Source: Gleditsia sinensis
Lineage: Eukaryota > Streptophyta > Magnoliopsida > Fabales > Fabaceae
Assembly (NCBI GenBank): GCA_037074535.1
Contig: CM073471.1
Span: forward strand, 43,075,501 to 43,139,500
Reading direction: 5' to 3'
Length of the DNA stretch: 64,000 nucleotides
Position 1 is the stretch's first letter, and the number at the start of each line of letters is the position of its first letter. A program made the translations under genes and the position numbers. Under the pieces are notes generated by a model. It searched no databases. It saw only the letters and a program-made list of their open reading frames with translations, and had not been told where the DNA came from. Below are positions 46,620-62,781 of this stretch, in pieces.

Positions 46620-49600
46620 TGTAACATCCCTAATTTTGTTTCTTTTATTAATAAATATACATAAATATTTAATTAAGGAAATACATTTTACTAGACAATT
46701 TTTAGATATCTAAGGAAATATAATCGTTAGAAATTCTTCACCTTATGTGTATGCATAGAAAATGTTTCTAACATTAAGGGAACAAGTAAAGAGAGAAAAT
46801 CTAATAGGAAAAATTAGAAATAACATACTAAAGAGAGGCAAAATTCTTTGGTAAGGAAGATAAATTTTTTATGAAGTAAGTAAAGGTCTTAAAATTTTAA
46901 GAAGATTGAATTAGGGTAATTTTTCCTAATTCAAAAGTCATCTCCACCCATAAATTGGGCTTTCACCTATGGACACTTCATATAGAGTTTTTCCACTTCA
47001 CATAAGTTTCTAGCAAGTCCACAAGAAATAAAATATAGACTTGGACTAGGATATAAAAGTTAGACCCATAGCCCAAAAATTATGAAAATGTGACCAAGCC
47101 CTCCATGAAAAGGTTGAATTTTAGCCAAAGCAAAGGAAATGGGTAAGAATGAGCCCAAATCCAAGAGGGAAAAAAATAAGAATCATGTGAGGAAATAATA
47201 GTGCAATAATAATCAAGATTAGGTCATATGGCACTAAGACAAAACATCTATATCCTACATTCATGATTTCAACAAGTAGGTAATAATACATGGCATTAGG
47301 AAAAAACATCTATATTCTACATTTATGATTTTAACAAGTGGATAATAATATATAGCATTATGACAAAACATCCTTTTGCTACACAAGTAATTTCATCCAA
47401 GAAAGGGAGATCCAATGGCTGAAAATTTGCCACTTAGAAAGGCAAATCAATCATAGTTGATTAAGACAAAAGAAAAAGGAAATGAATCCCTAAATCAAAG
47501 GGACCTTGTCCCTTGTTTTAAAAACATATTATCATAATTTTCAAAATACAAATCTCCTTTTGCTATGCATATTTTGACTAAGGAAGAGGAAGACAAGAAC
47601 ATGAGTTGTTTTTTCCCAAAAAGTAACCAAGTGCATCCTAATTGTGATAAGGTAGACCCATGATCATGAAAGGTGAACTACTTGATAGTTTATTTAAGCA
47701 AAACCCATCCCTATAACATTATAATTTCGTCCAAGTGAGGGAGAGGAAAAATAGAAGAAAGGTAGAGTGAGGAAAGGAGAGAAAGAGAGGAAAAGAAAGG
47801 AAGGAAGAAGAAGGAGAAGTCTAGAGGACTAAGTACTCAAGGTAAGTTAGTTTAATATCTACTTGAATCCATCTTTCTTCTTCAACCTTGGGGTTCAAAA
47901 AAGCACCCTCCTTCTCTTATTTAAGCTGCTAGAAAAGCTAAGGGAATGGAGGAATATTGCTACTTCCTTCAAGAGAAAACAAGAAAAAGAATTCACTAAG
48001 TGAGCTATGAAGATCTTTAGGTAGGTTTAACAATATCTCTTTTTGAAGAAAATTTTTGAAATTTGTAACATTTATGTCAGATTTTTATCTTAGAAGTTTG
48101 ATGAAATTTATAATATTTTCTTCTTTGATGATTGGTCATGGATGTTGCTATATCATGTTACATATTATTTTGCATATAATGGATGTTTGGACATTATGGT
48201 TGGTGTGGAAAGTTCTGCATAGGTATGGCTATGGGTGGTACAATTTTTATGATTTTTATGCTACTATTTATTATATTTGAATATGGTGAAAAATTGATGG
48301 AATATGATTAGATGTAAAGAAAATGGAAGAGGATGTAATATAATGATGAACTAGAACCTTAGAAAATGATTGGTTAGGAAACTGGATTTTAGAATAACCA
48401 GGGAAGCTTCTATTTTTGAAATTCTGAAAAGAATTGGTTAGGAATTAAAAGAAATAGTTAACATGGAAAATGTATATCTATTTCTCAAAGATTTTTTAGC
48501 CACTGGAATCACTTAATTTGGAGTCCAGATGAGGGAGATATTGCCCAATATGTAAGCAGTTGTCAGAAAATGGTTAACCAGGGAAGAATCTGTTAGGTAT
48601 GCTTTTGTGTTTGAATTTATGAGATAAATCTGTAGAGAATTAAACAAAATGCTTAACATAAAACATGTAGATCTATGTTTTACAAAATTTTAGCCACTAT
48701 AATTATTCAAATTGGAATCAATATGAGGGAGATATGGCTAAATTAGTAAGCAAAGGTCAAAAACTAGCTAACCAGGGAAAAATATGTTAAGTATGCTTTT
48801 GTGTTTGACTTTTGGAGAAAAATATGTAGGGAATTAAAGGAAATTGTTAACATAATAAATATAGATATATGTATCACAGATCTATATAGGCTCTGAAATC
48901 ACTTAATTTGGAGTCCATATGAGAGAGATATGGCTTATTAATTAGTAAATGTTAGAATCAATCTAGAATCCAGGGTGGTAAATGTAAGTGTTTTTGTTTT
49001 CAATTTTATGGGAATAATTAGTAAGCAATCTGAAGAAATGATAAACATGAAAGTTGTATATAAATGTCATAGTGTTTTATAGGCTTTGGAATCACCTCAA
49101 TTGGAGTTTTTATGAGAGAGATATGATCCAGTTATATGTAGAGGTCTAAACATACCCGAGAAGAAATAACATTGAATTTGAGGGAGTAGTAACACCACAA
49201 TTACTTAAAATTTCACTAAAATTTTCAACATAAGGGTTTTACAGGATTGTCTTATCTTTCAATTTACAACAAGATCACCTTAATCAGATTTAAAATGAGG
49301 GTCTTATTCTCTGTTTAGTGAAGAGAGGATAATAATATTTTTTAAAAAGAAGAATGTTATAAATGAAAATAATAAATGACTAGTGTATGCCATAGCCATT
49401 GCCATTGCATGAACTCCTTACCATCTTAAGTGTGTAATTTTGACATAGGAATATTTTATAAAGTGATATTTGAAATGATTATGTTTATGTCATGATTACC
49501 AATGATTTTTGGTAATGACTATATTTTGATGAAAATTATGGCATGTGAGTATAATGAACATACCTATTATTGAAGTCATATTTATGGCTATTAATGTGAA

Positions 49601-50321
49601 AAGAAAAGAAATGAGCACGGTCACATGGCAGTTTGTGTGGTTCACCAGTAGGGTACGCCCTACCAACGGTTATGATTATGTTATTGAGAAAAGAAAGAGA
49701 AAGTGTGCCATGTCGGACGGAGCGAGAAAAGCCCGTTTCGGAGAGTAGAAAGTACTCACTCTGATCGGGATAACTTGATATGAAAATAAGTTGATAGCCA
49801 TCATATGATATTATGAAAATAGTTATTCATTCCATACATGTCATAACTGTACGATTTTCATGTGCATAGATAAAGTGCATTCATTTGACCTAAAGATAAT
49901 TGTTGTAGCTAATATAGATGAACAGGACGTGACAAGAATTATTGATAATGATTTATTTTTGAACCTATTGGAATTTATTTCTCACTATATTTCTATATCA
50001 TGTTCAGAAAACTAAGTTAAGTAGATATTCTCTATGCTTGGATTTTAGCGTATGTTGGGTCGAGTTGGCTAAGATCCTGGTGAAGGTGCAACCACCTGCA
50101 CCCATATCTCTGAAACTGGTCAATATGGATGAATAAAATGTAGACTTATATGTGTTTGATTTTTGTACATATGTTTTTCTTAATAATGTGTACGTGAACC
50201 CAAAATTGTATAAGTGTTAATACTATTTCTTAAATTTTATTTATGTTTGGTTAATTTAATTGAATGTTATTATGAGTTAAATAGTTAGAAGTAAGAAGGT
50301 AATGACTTCATGGAATTTTAG

Positions 50322-50416
<95 letters not shown>

Positions 50417-50436
50417 AAAAAAGTGGAGTTGTTACA
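46620..50436 (+). mobile_element. Family A' solo LTR, 3.82 kb
   Basis: TGTAACATCCC...GGAGTTGTTACA with no PBS or PPT outside it. Flanks are ATTTC (46615-46619) and ATTTT (50437-50441), a likely decayed 5-bp target duplication. It contains a TATA-like TATTTAAG (about 47691), four or so ~193-bp-type units (48420-49140), the LTR small frame (49545-49748) and a (TA)45 run close to its end. It is clearly the family A LTR but a separate branch. Confidence 0.85.
50324..50413. repeat. (TA)n microsatellite, ~90 bp
   Basis: Uninterrupted TA repeat about 25 bp before the LTR end. The neighbouring A' LTR has one of about the same length in the same place. Confidence 0.97.
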
Positions 50437-51119
50437 ATTTTAGTTTCTAAATTATGTTTTGTGTAGATGTACATGGTTGATTAAATTTTATGCGGTTCTT
50501 TTACATGTATGTTTATGTAAAAAGGTTATGATTTTCTTTATAAAATCTTAGGATACATGACAATCATTATTTGAAAATTATACTGAAATGGTTTAACTTT
50601 GAATTGGAGAATTTTGTTAAGTTGTCCAAGTGTTTTATAGCTAAAGTGTATTCTTGGCTGTGGTTTATGAACCTAGATTTAATTGTTCATTAAGGTATAA
50701 AATTTAGATTGGAAATGGATCATGATAAAGATTGTTTGAGAGATGTATATTCCTAATACTAATTGGGAGATGTATGCATATGATGCCAATTGGGAGATGA
50801 TTGTGTATGGTACGAGGAATAATTCCTCCTTATGGAAACTCAAATTTTTCATTTAAATTTAGGGAAAAATGAAGTTCCATGAAATCATGTTTTGATTATA
50901 TGGTACTATGCATTCGATAAATTTTGAGATACAATTTTATTGATAATGACTTGAGTTTTCTAAAATGAGGAACATGAAGTGCCCTATTGAAAGTATTCAA
51001 AAAGTTATGTTCATATTTGAATCACTTGTTCATGGAAAGAATGGATTACATCAAATGTTTTGATTCTTATTTTGCTTATAAATTATTTTTCTTTCTCAAT
51101 CGTTTTCTAGGGAGGAATC
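50437..51119. other. Sequence between two solo LTRs, no gene seen
   Basis: 683 bp, AT-rich, without reading frames of note. It has a ATTGGGAGATG motif twice (near 50765 and 50790). It appears to continue 46110-46619 across the solo LTR. GAATC at 51115-51119 is the left target duplication of the next LTR. Confidence 0.5.
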
Positions 51120-54864
<3,745 letters not shown>

Positions 54865-54869
54865 GAATC

Positions 54870-55123
54870 TATTCAGAATTACTATTTGTTAACAACAGTA
54901 GATGCTGGCCTTGGTGCACCTTGTAGCTCTAGCTAGCAGGCGTGTTGTTAGCCATGGGTGATGGTGAACACACGAGGATTGATTGATATAGAAAGGAGTT
55001 GCCAGAGTGCCTCCTGTTATAGATAAGAAATATAGGCGCGATGCTTGAACATATGGTGATTTACCCACAAATTGTGTGTCTATGGCCTTAGTGATTTTCC
55101 CATATAGACTGTTGTCTTGAAAA
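54870..55123. other. Unassigned sequence before the CACTA element
   Basis: 254 bp without a recognisable feature. It is less AT-rich than its surroundings and may be the older host or element sequence hit by both insertions. Confidence 0.4.
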
Positions 55124-55690
55124 CACTATTAGAAACGCGAGAGATAGCGACGGAGCCTGAACGACGGTCAAAAAAATTATTGCTAAGTTTGAATATAATG
55201 AAGGTTTTGTACTTGTCGTTATACCATAGACGAAATGTTTCTTAAAACCTTCGTAAATTAACAATGGTTAAAAGTTAACCGTTGTAATTTTACGAATCTG
55301 TGTTATAACGACGATTCTAAATGAACTGTCGTTATATTAAGGTGATTTGAGCTAAACCGTCGTTACTTAACGATGGTTTATGAAAATTGTTATGAAATCA
55401 GACCAACTCCCCATGAAAGATCCATTTTCTGTTGTGATATAATGACGATCACTTCAAACCATTGTGATTCCACGACGGGTTAGAAAAGCCGTCGTTAAAT
55501 CTGGACGGTAACTGGACCATTTATGGAGGGATGGTCTTGGTTTCACGACGGTTTTAGTAAACCATCGTTATACCACGCGCCATTTAGACGACTGTTTAGT
55601 TGAAACCATTGTTAAAGCTGGTTTTAAAGACGGTTTTTCTAGAAATCGTCGTTAGAATTGACTTTAACGACAGTTTTCATCACCGTTGTT
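55124..55690. repeat. CACTA subterminal repeats
   Basis: At least ten short motifs in both orientations, around ACGACGGTTTT and AACCGTCGTTA, for example near 55153, 55350, 55485, 55540, 55632 and 55645. In this superfamily such motifs bind the element-encoded regulatory protein. Confidence 0.8.
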
Positions 55691-55706
55691 AAGTCACGAT
55701 TTTCCT

Positions 55707-55715
55707 TATAAATAT
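55707..55715 (+). promoter_or_regulatory. Possible CACTA promoter TATA box
   Basis: TTATAAATATG lies just after the subterminal repeats and ahead of a CATTCATTTTCATTCTGC stretch that looks like a 5' UTR. Confidence 0.4.
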
Positions 55716-55739
55716 GTGTTTTCCCCCATTCATTTTCAT

Positions 55740-56360
55740 TCTGCAATTGAAAAATCTCTCTTATCTTTGCGAAGAACGCTTGTTAACTTATTCGTATTTG
55801 CAGTTCAAAAATATTTAGTCTTCTTTAAGGTATGCATTACAATATTTTCATTATTGTAAAATATTCTTCGTTATATGTTGTAAGTTTGAATACATTTACT
55901 GAAATAATTATTTTTTTATTTTCGTGAAGATCCTCCAGTCATTTACGGACACTTGCGATTCATAGTTTTTTTATTCTCGCTTAAGGTATGTATTTTAATT
56001 ATTTTGATGTTGTGAACAATTTTTTTTATACATTTGTATGTTTGACTTAGTTCATGACTTTAAATTAAATTAGTTTATTAGAAATTGTATGTTTTGCTTT
56101 TAGTAAATTGTTTCATTATATTATGTAGGTTAAATATATGTTTTTTTATTTAATCAGATTAAGAGTAATAATTATTTAATATTTACAATTGTTATAATAA
56201 TAGAGTGACTATTGGTTATTATTTATGAAGAATAACATAATTATTAAGTTAAATATATTATGTTCATAATTATAAGGTCGAACGGATTAAATTAATTAGG
56301 GAGTAGAAAATAAAGTTAAAACAAATAGTAAATTTTTTAATTGTTATAAAAATTAGTAGC

Positions 56361-56397
<37 letters not shown>

Positions 56398-57217
56398 AAT
56401 TTGATATAATAAAAATATTTATTATATTAATAAACATAATTAAATATTATACATAAATTATTAATAGAGGAATCGGTTATGAATTATTTATAGTGAAATT
56501 CATACATTTTCATTTATTATTTAGAAACAATAACATAATTAATAAATTAAATATATTACATTCATAATTATAAATCGAACTAATTAAACTAATTAGGGAA
56601 TAAAAATAAAGTCAAATTACATAAAAAGAAAATTTTAGCAATTGTTATAAAAATATAGAAGCATAATAACATATATTTACTAAATAATAATAGTATTATT
56701 AATAATTTAGATATAATAAATTTAGTTATTATATTATTAAAGGTAATTAAATATTAGACTTAAATTATTAATAGAGGAATCGAAGCAATAGACACCATGA
56801 AATGATATTATATGAGAAAAATTAATATATTTTTTACATGAGATATATGACAAACAAGTAAGAAATTTTGTAGGGTAAGATAAAATTGTTAATGACGATA
56901 GCTTGTCGCATTAAATGAAAATTTTTATAATTGAATTATTTTTACTTAGTTTAAATTAAACATAATTAGTTAAGTTTAAGTATGCAAATTAGATAGGAGT
57001 GTTAACTTGTAAAAAAATTTAAAATATTAAATTAATTAATAATGTAAAGTAAGTTTGTTAGTAAATAGAATTAAAATTCATGAAATTTTTTTTTGTTATA
57101 TATTACTTAATCCTCGAAGAAGGGTTAGAAAAGAAAGTAATGCATTTAACAACGCATATGTCTTGGAAAGTAAGCAGTAGAACAAGAAGTAATTTTTTAT
57201 TTTATAATGGTTTCAGA
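55740..57217 (+). other. CACTA 5' non-coding region, very AT-rich
   Basis: Probable leader exons and introns ahead of the transposase, with GTATGCATT and GTATGTATT donor-like sites after short exon-like stretches (55828 and 55985). Holds a (TA)n run (56364-56394) and two diverged copies of a segment around TAAATTAAATATATTA...TTCATAATTATAA (56230-56290 and 56530-56580). No coding sequence seen. Confidence 0.45.
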
Positions 57218-57430
57218 CATGGATAAGTCTTAGATCTATAAACCTCGACACACCCTAGAGTATTTGGAAGGTTTAGAAGGTTTTAAAAATTTTCAAATGT
57301 TAACTTGGGTGTTGATGGTAAAATAATCTACCTATGCCCAAAGTGCAAATTTAAAAAATGGCAAGTTACAGAGGTTGTGCGCCAACACTTGATCGTCAAG
57401 TCTTTCCCCCAATGATACGATTTCTAGAGT
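57218..57430 (+). pseudogene. Transposase-associated domain (CACTA), decayed
   Basis: Reads MDKSWIYKPRHTLEYLEGLE near 57219, and after a frame change a zinc-binding type segment LCPKCKFKKWQVTEVVRQHL. This order is typical of the N-terminal domain of plant CACTA transposases. Frameshifts break it. Confidence 0.75.
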
Positions 57431-57519
57431 ATGCACAAGGAAATGTCAACAGAAGATCCTGCTACAGGACATTAAATAATACCACAAGATGTTATGGAAT
57501 GTCCCATCGTTCGGAATGA

Positions 57520-59048
57520 CTCTGTGCAGGACATAGTTCGTGATGTATTCAGAATTCATCGCGAACATGAAAGTGTCGATTCTATGGACATGCCAGTTCG
57601 ACTGTCAAGTGAAAGATGGATGAAGGCATGAAAGATTGTTTTGAATTACTGAAGGATAGCCAACAACAACTATACGAAGGGTGCGAGAAATACTCCAAAT
57701 CATCTTTTTTGGTGAATTTATACCATATCAAGTGTTTGTGTAAGATATCCAACAAGGCTATGTCGATAATACTGGAGCTATTGGTTGATATCTTCGCAGA
57801 TGCAAAAATTCCAACTTATTTTATGAGGCTAAAAAAATATTAATAAGTTGGGGCTAAATGACAAAAAAATACATCCATGTAAGAGAGATTGTATGTTATA
57901 TTGGGGGGAGAGGACGAAAATAAATATGCTTGTAGTAAGTGTAGTGCACCAAGTTGGAAATCAAAAAAGAAAGGCGAAAAGCAGAAGGTGGTTAATAAAA
58001 TCTTTAGATACTTTTCACTTAAGCCACGACTGCAAAGACTGTTCATGTCTTCTAAGACAGCTAAATATATGATATGGCATTCCACAGACAGAAATTGTGA
58101 CGGCATGATGAGGTATTTGAGGGACTCCGATGCATGGAAGAGATTTGACCTTTTGAATCCTTAATTTACATCATATCTGAGGAATGTGTGTTTGAGGATT
58201 GCCACTGATGGTTTTAATCAATTTGGAAACTTAAGTATAAGTTATATCATATGGCTAGTCGTATTGATCCTTTACAATCTCCCTCTTTTATGCTGTCAAT
58301 AATAATTTCAGGTAGAAAGGCACCGGGAAATAATATAGAAGTATTTTTGCAACCGCTAATTGAAGAGTTGAATGAGTTATGGTATAACGGTGTGTAAATT
58401 TACGATTCATTCAGCAATGACATGTTCAACATGCATGCAGCTCTTATATGGACAATCAATGATTTCCCTGACCTTGAATGTTTATTAGGTTGGAATACTT
58501 ATACTGGATTGATCAGTCCACATTGTAATTTTGACTAAACTCCTGTGCGCCTACCTTATAGTCGGAAGTGGTGTTTTATAGGACACTGTCGCTTTCTAAG
58601 CCTGAGTCATAAATTTAGGATGGCCCGCAATAGGTTTGATGGGACAGATGAGAGAAGAAATCCTCCTCTGCAACTGACTCGTGTAGACATTTTAAGACAA
58701 GTTAATGAAATTAATGTTGTGCTAGAAAATAACAGGGAACATAGAGGTCAAGAATAGAGGACCTGAGGTTACGGAGGGGTTAAAGCTGGGACTCAATAAT
58801 GGCGTAAAAAAAGCATATTTTTTGAACTTCTATACTGGTTGAAAAGTTTGTTGCGTCATAATCTTGATCTCATACATATTAAGAAAAATGTCTGTGACAA
58901 TATCCTATATACTTTGCTAAATGACACTGGTCGTTCAAAAGACTACATCAATGCACGAAGAGACTTACAAGAGTTAGGTGTGAGGTTAAAGCTATGGCCA
59001 GATGAAAATGGTAAATATCTGCCTGTTTACGCTGAAAAATACAGGTAA
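57520..59048 (+). pseudogene. Tnp2-type CACTA transposase, decayed
   Basis: Segments follow the Tnp2 order in changing frames. They are: FELLKDSQQQLYEGCEKYSK; VNLYHIKCLCKISNKAMS (57616-57840); LGLNDKKIHPCKRDCMLYWG; CSKCSAPSWKSKKKGEK; FSLKPRLQRLFMSSKTAKYM; HSTDRNCDGMMRYLRDSD (57889-58164); IATDGFNQFGNLSISY; LPYSRKWCFIGHCRFL (58545-58757); and LLRHNLDLIHIKKNVCDNIL (58839-59048). Several frameshifts and stops show it is dead. Tnp2 would bind the ends and excise the element in the nucleus. Confidence 0.85.
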
Positions 59049-59139
59049 TGATATCTTTCTCAGAACACTGAAAAAATATATTTGTGCCCGATGGATACTA
59101 TAGTAATATCTCTAATGCATTGATTTAAGACAGCGTAAG

Positions 59140-59830
59140 ATTGGAGGGGTTGAAAATTCATGACTGTCATATCCTTATGGAATAATTGTTACCTTTAGCC
59201 AAAATGAAGGCACTTCTTGAGCAAGTGTCTGTAATTCTAGTTGAGTTTTGTTCGTTCTTTCGACATGTTTGTTCCAGAGTTTTAAATGTCAACAAACTTG
59301 ACCAACTTTAGAATCATATTGTTATAACACTGTGCCATATAGAGATGTTATTCATGCCTTCCTTCTTCACAGTCATGGTGTACTTAATAATTCACTTGGT
59401 TCAAGAAACCAAGTTAAGTGGATCAGTCCAATATCGTTGAATGTAGCCCATTGAAAGGTAAAAAGCAAAAACATCTATATTAATGTTATTTTCTTCCTTT
59501 TGTTTTTGTTTCTCAAGTTTTATTCAGTTAACATATGTTGTACAAATACTTAAGTAAACTTAAGTCATTTGTCTAGAATAAAGCAAGGCCAGAAGGCTCA
59601 ATAGCCAAGTCATGTGTTGCAGGAGAAGTTTTAATATTTTGTTCAAGGTATTTAGAGGGTGCAGAGACAGTATTCAATCGTCCTATCCAGGTTGACAATT
59701 GACCTAATGTGGGGACGTCCGGTAGGGATACGTTGTTTCCATAAGTAGGAAGACCAGTTAGTGGGTTTGAATATTTCACACATTCTTCGTAGCAAAAATT
59801 GCAAACCCATCACCATGTCTTAACAAACTG
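59140..59830 (+). pseudogene. CACTA transposase C-terminal (DUF4218-like) region with an intron
   Basis: Reads LEGLKIHDCHILME, then RVLNVNKLDQL, ITLCHIEMLFMPSFF and PIER at about 59450. A GT...AG interval of about 124 bp (about 59454-59577) follows, then NKARPEGSIAKSCVAGE and FCSRYLEGAETVFNRPIQ. The joined order is what plant CACTA proteins show, so the interval looks like a retained spliceosomal intron. Single stops remain on both sides. Confidence 0.75.
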
Positions 59831-60252
59831 CTAGGAAGTTGATCCTTACCTACAGTGAGTACACTAAGACTCTTTGTTGCATTAATATTTACCTAGATGA
59901 TATGTAGCATTAAGTTTATCTATCGTCCTTGCTATACAGGGAATTTAGAGAATATGTAAGGCATAGCTTACGAAGTAGAACTAGATAATCTTTCGAGATA
60001 GATAAAAAGGTTCACAGGGAGTTTGTCTCCTGGTTCACTCATCGTATAAGTATACAATTGATGGTTAATTTTTATTTGCAGTCTATCATGAGCACAACTC
60101 ACGGCTCCATCTTTTTTTTCCACATGGAAAATGATGGTAGTGGGACTTTGGCAATTGATATAATATTTTTGGCAATTGGGCCTCTGGATAGAGCATGTCG
60201 ATACAGTGCATACAATGTAAACATATTCAAATTCTAAATATTAGAGCGATAC
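59831..60252 (+). pseudogene. CACTA transposase tail, decayed
   Basis: REFREYVRHSLRSRTR and KVHREFVSWFTHRI near 59938-60050 resemble the tail of the same protein. From 60100 the sequence is not recognisable. The left flank of the family C LTR is GATAC (60248-60252). Confidence 0.55.
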
Positions 60253-61056
60253 TGATGAGTGAGTTTTATACTCATAAATTAAATATTTTTATCTTATCTT
60301 TTTGCCTTAATTAAGCATTTGTATTCCTTATTTGTCTTTAGTTTTGTGTATTTTTTTTACAGATGGTGAGAAGAATAGAAAATGGACTCAATTGAAAAAA
60401 TTAAAGTTAAATTGTGGTTCTTTGGGAATGATGTCTATAAATAAGCAGACAAAATAAATTCATTGAGGATGGCTAAGTAAGGAGCATTATCTTTTTGACT
60501 CTTGAGACGCATCCTAATGGATATATGCATAAATTCAATCTTCATTTATGACCACATTTCTAAAATAATTGAAACAAAGATTCAAGGCAGAACACCCAAT
60601 GTTAAAAATATGTTTGCTGCTTGCTTTTCAATTTGATCTTACTGCAGTATTTTGGCCATATCTCAAAAAATACATATATAATATGTACAAAATTTGGTAA
60701 ATGAATAACTGTCACAACTTCATACAACCTTCATGTTTATGGGATCAACAAATTCTGACATTAAAAAAGCCAAAATTGCGATAGACGAGATCTTGTTTAT
60801 TGTTGTAGTCCAGCTTGACCTTGATACAGTATTTTGGCAATAAATCACAAACAACATTGCCAATATTTCTCCACATTATATGGTTAGAAAGCTAATGAAA
60901 ATATCTACAACTTTTATGTTGAAGGTATCATCAGATTATGTGGATATCAAGGAGATATCTCATGATGACTTTTGGTGCTCATAATGCAATACAACTTGTC
61001 AACTATAGTGCAATTTGCTACCCACCATTTTTGTCACTTACCCCCTTTGTTGCATC

Positions 61057-61064
61057 TATAAATA
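61057..61064 (+). promoter_or_regulatory. TATA box of family C LTR
   Basis: TATAAATA in CATCTATAAATAGAGAG, conserved in the solo LTR (minus strand, 7182-7196). Confidence 0.65.
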
Positions 61065-61383
61065 GAGAGATCTTATGAGTTAGAGAGGGAGGAGAAAGGC
61101 TAGAGAGTGAGTTTCAGAAATTTTTCTTAGAGTTCTAAGTGCTTGTAATAATTTTCCCTCTTTAGACATTTTGTATCTTTACTTTCTTTCATAATATTAT
61201 CATGCTTCTTCAACTTTCAATTTTCTTTCTTACCTTTTATGGAGAACTAACATCATCATGCTAAGGTGAAAGGGTGAAACTCTTGGTATGAAAATAATAA
61301 TTTATCTAACTCTTAATTTCAATGTTTATATTTGATGTTGTATTTATCTTCTTATTTATTTTCTTATGTTATTTTCTTTATTA

Positions 61384-61610
61384 AAGGATGGTTTTATCAC
61401 CCCTCTGTTGTTATTTTATATTTTATTATTTGCTTGTTATTTTATTTCTTAGAGGATGGCTTTATCACTGCTCTATTATTTATTTTCTACCCATCTATTA
61501 TTTATTTTCTTGTTATTTTCTTAAAAGATGGCTTTGTTGCCCCTCTATTATTTATTTTCTTGTTATTTTCTTTCTTAGAGGATGGCTTTGTCGCCCCTAT
61601 ATATTATTAT
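61384..61610. repeat. ~60-70-bp tandem repeats in family C LTR
   Basis: Four imperfect units with GGATGGCTTT, GCCCCTCTATTATTTATTTT and CTTGTTATTTTCTT. The solo LTR has about two related units (6760-6840). The open frames across it are a by-product of the repeat. Confidence 0.8.
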
Positions 61611-62216
61611 TATTGACTATGCCACCTATATGTTGTTATGTTTTTCTTCTTTTACATCTTTTCATTTTTTATTTTGTAAAGTGTGGATCTTAATACATTG
61701 TAGACAACCTTTGGCACAATAAATGCTTGAATCATTCTTGATTTATTATAGACAATATAATGATTGGCATGGTGTATACTTGAATCAATTTTACAAGAAT
61801 TATTTATTATTAGTAATACAATAAAAAAAGGCAAAGACACTTCCTCTGTAAATGAAAGTGAGTTTAATGTAACATATCATCCGAATGGAACCTCATTTAT
61901 GTGAGGATTCCATTTGAGTAATAAAAGAGTTAAAATTTATTTTTATTTGATATACCAAGAGTGGATTCCCTAACCTTAGCATGTTTGTTTACTTTGAATA
62001 CATTTCTATTTAATTTTAGTATTATATTTCTTTGCATACTATGTTCAGTACTCTTCTCCCAAATTAAACATTATGACAACTAGGTTAGAAATATTTATTT
62101 TAGGTCTAAATTAAATTTTCTCTCAATTAACAATCCTCGTGGAATCAACTTTACATACCACTGAATTTATACTTTAATAGATTCGTGCGCTTGCAAGTTT
62201 TAATTAAAACAACAAG

Positions 62217-62238
62217 AAGTTTTTGGCGCAATTGCCGG
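62217..62238 (+). other. Primer-binding site, family C
   Basis: TTTTTGGCGCAATTGCCGGG, two to three bases after the LTR, is a slightly changed form of the TGGCGCCGTTGCCGGGG site usual in plant Athila/Tat elements. Confidence 0.82.
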
Positions 62239-62781
62239 GGATTCCGACGGAAAAGCTAATTAGGTCCAGGTAAGTATATTTCTTCCACTAGTTATCATTT
62301 AGAATATTTATTTATTCTTTGCATAGAAAATTTTCTTTGTGAAAAAAGTATTTATTAAAAATTTGTGTGGTAATTTGGGTATATAAAATTAGTTGATTCT
62401 GACAACAAGGATAAAAATTCCTAAGTAGTATGGATTTTAAGTGAGACTATTGTGACTCCTCCATACTTTCTTAGGAATCTACTAATTGAATACCACCTAC
62501 CATTACTAACATTCAAAATAAAAAGATACAAAAATTTCTTTGCTGCATAATTTTGTGATTTTTTTTCTTTTTGTTGTATTTGCATTTTGTTACTTGTAGT
62601 TAACATTGTATATATATTTTATTAAGTTGTAAAATTATCCTCTTTTGTAATTGTGTTGTATGTTATTAGAAATAATTGTTTATAGTTTTTCTCTTAGTTT
62701 ATGTGTGCTTGGAAAAGTGATAAAGATCAGCATTTGGTTAGGAAAATTAGAACATTATACTTTGTTGGGACACCATAAAAA
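62239..62781 (+). other. Family C untranslated leader
   Basis: 543 bp, AT-rich, non-coding. An AG|GTAAGT donor-like site lies near 62270. Confidence 0.5.

Larger units (their letters stand above)
55124..60252 (+). mobile_element. CACTA (En/Spm) DNA transposon, left part, cut by a family C element
   Basis: Begins CACTATTAGAAA, a typical CACTA terminal repeat, followed by about 570 bp of subterminal repeats and a promoter region. The Tnp2-type transposase remnants are on the same strand. No right terminus is seen, because a family C LTR interrupts the element at 60253. Confidence 0.85.
60253..62214 (+). mobile_element. Family C 5' LTR, 1.96 kb
   Basis: TGATGAGTGAG...AATTAAAACAACA, homologous to the solo LTR at 6147-8007 and followed within a few bases by a PBS. 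U3 runs to a TATA box at 61057. Downstream are tandem units of about 60-70 bp (61384-61610) with GAGGATGGCTTTRTC, and paired TTGTAGACAA/TTATAGACAATATAATG units near 61700-61760. Confidence 0.88.

Noticed and set aside
50277..50474. Minus-strand 65-residue frame rich in Tyr-Ile repeats
   Set aside because: It is a translation of the (TA)n microsatellite. The frame at 54408-54611 has the same cause.
61332..61693. Two overlapping frames of 94 and 101 hydrophobic residues
   Set aside because: They translate a 60-70-bp tandem repeat in the family C LTR, which explains the repeated hydrophobic pattern.
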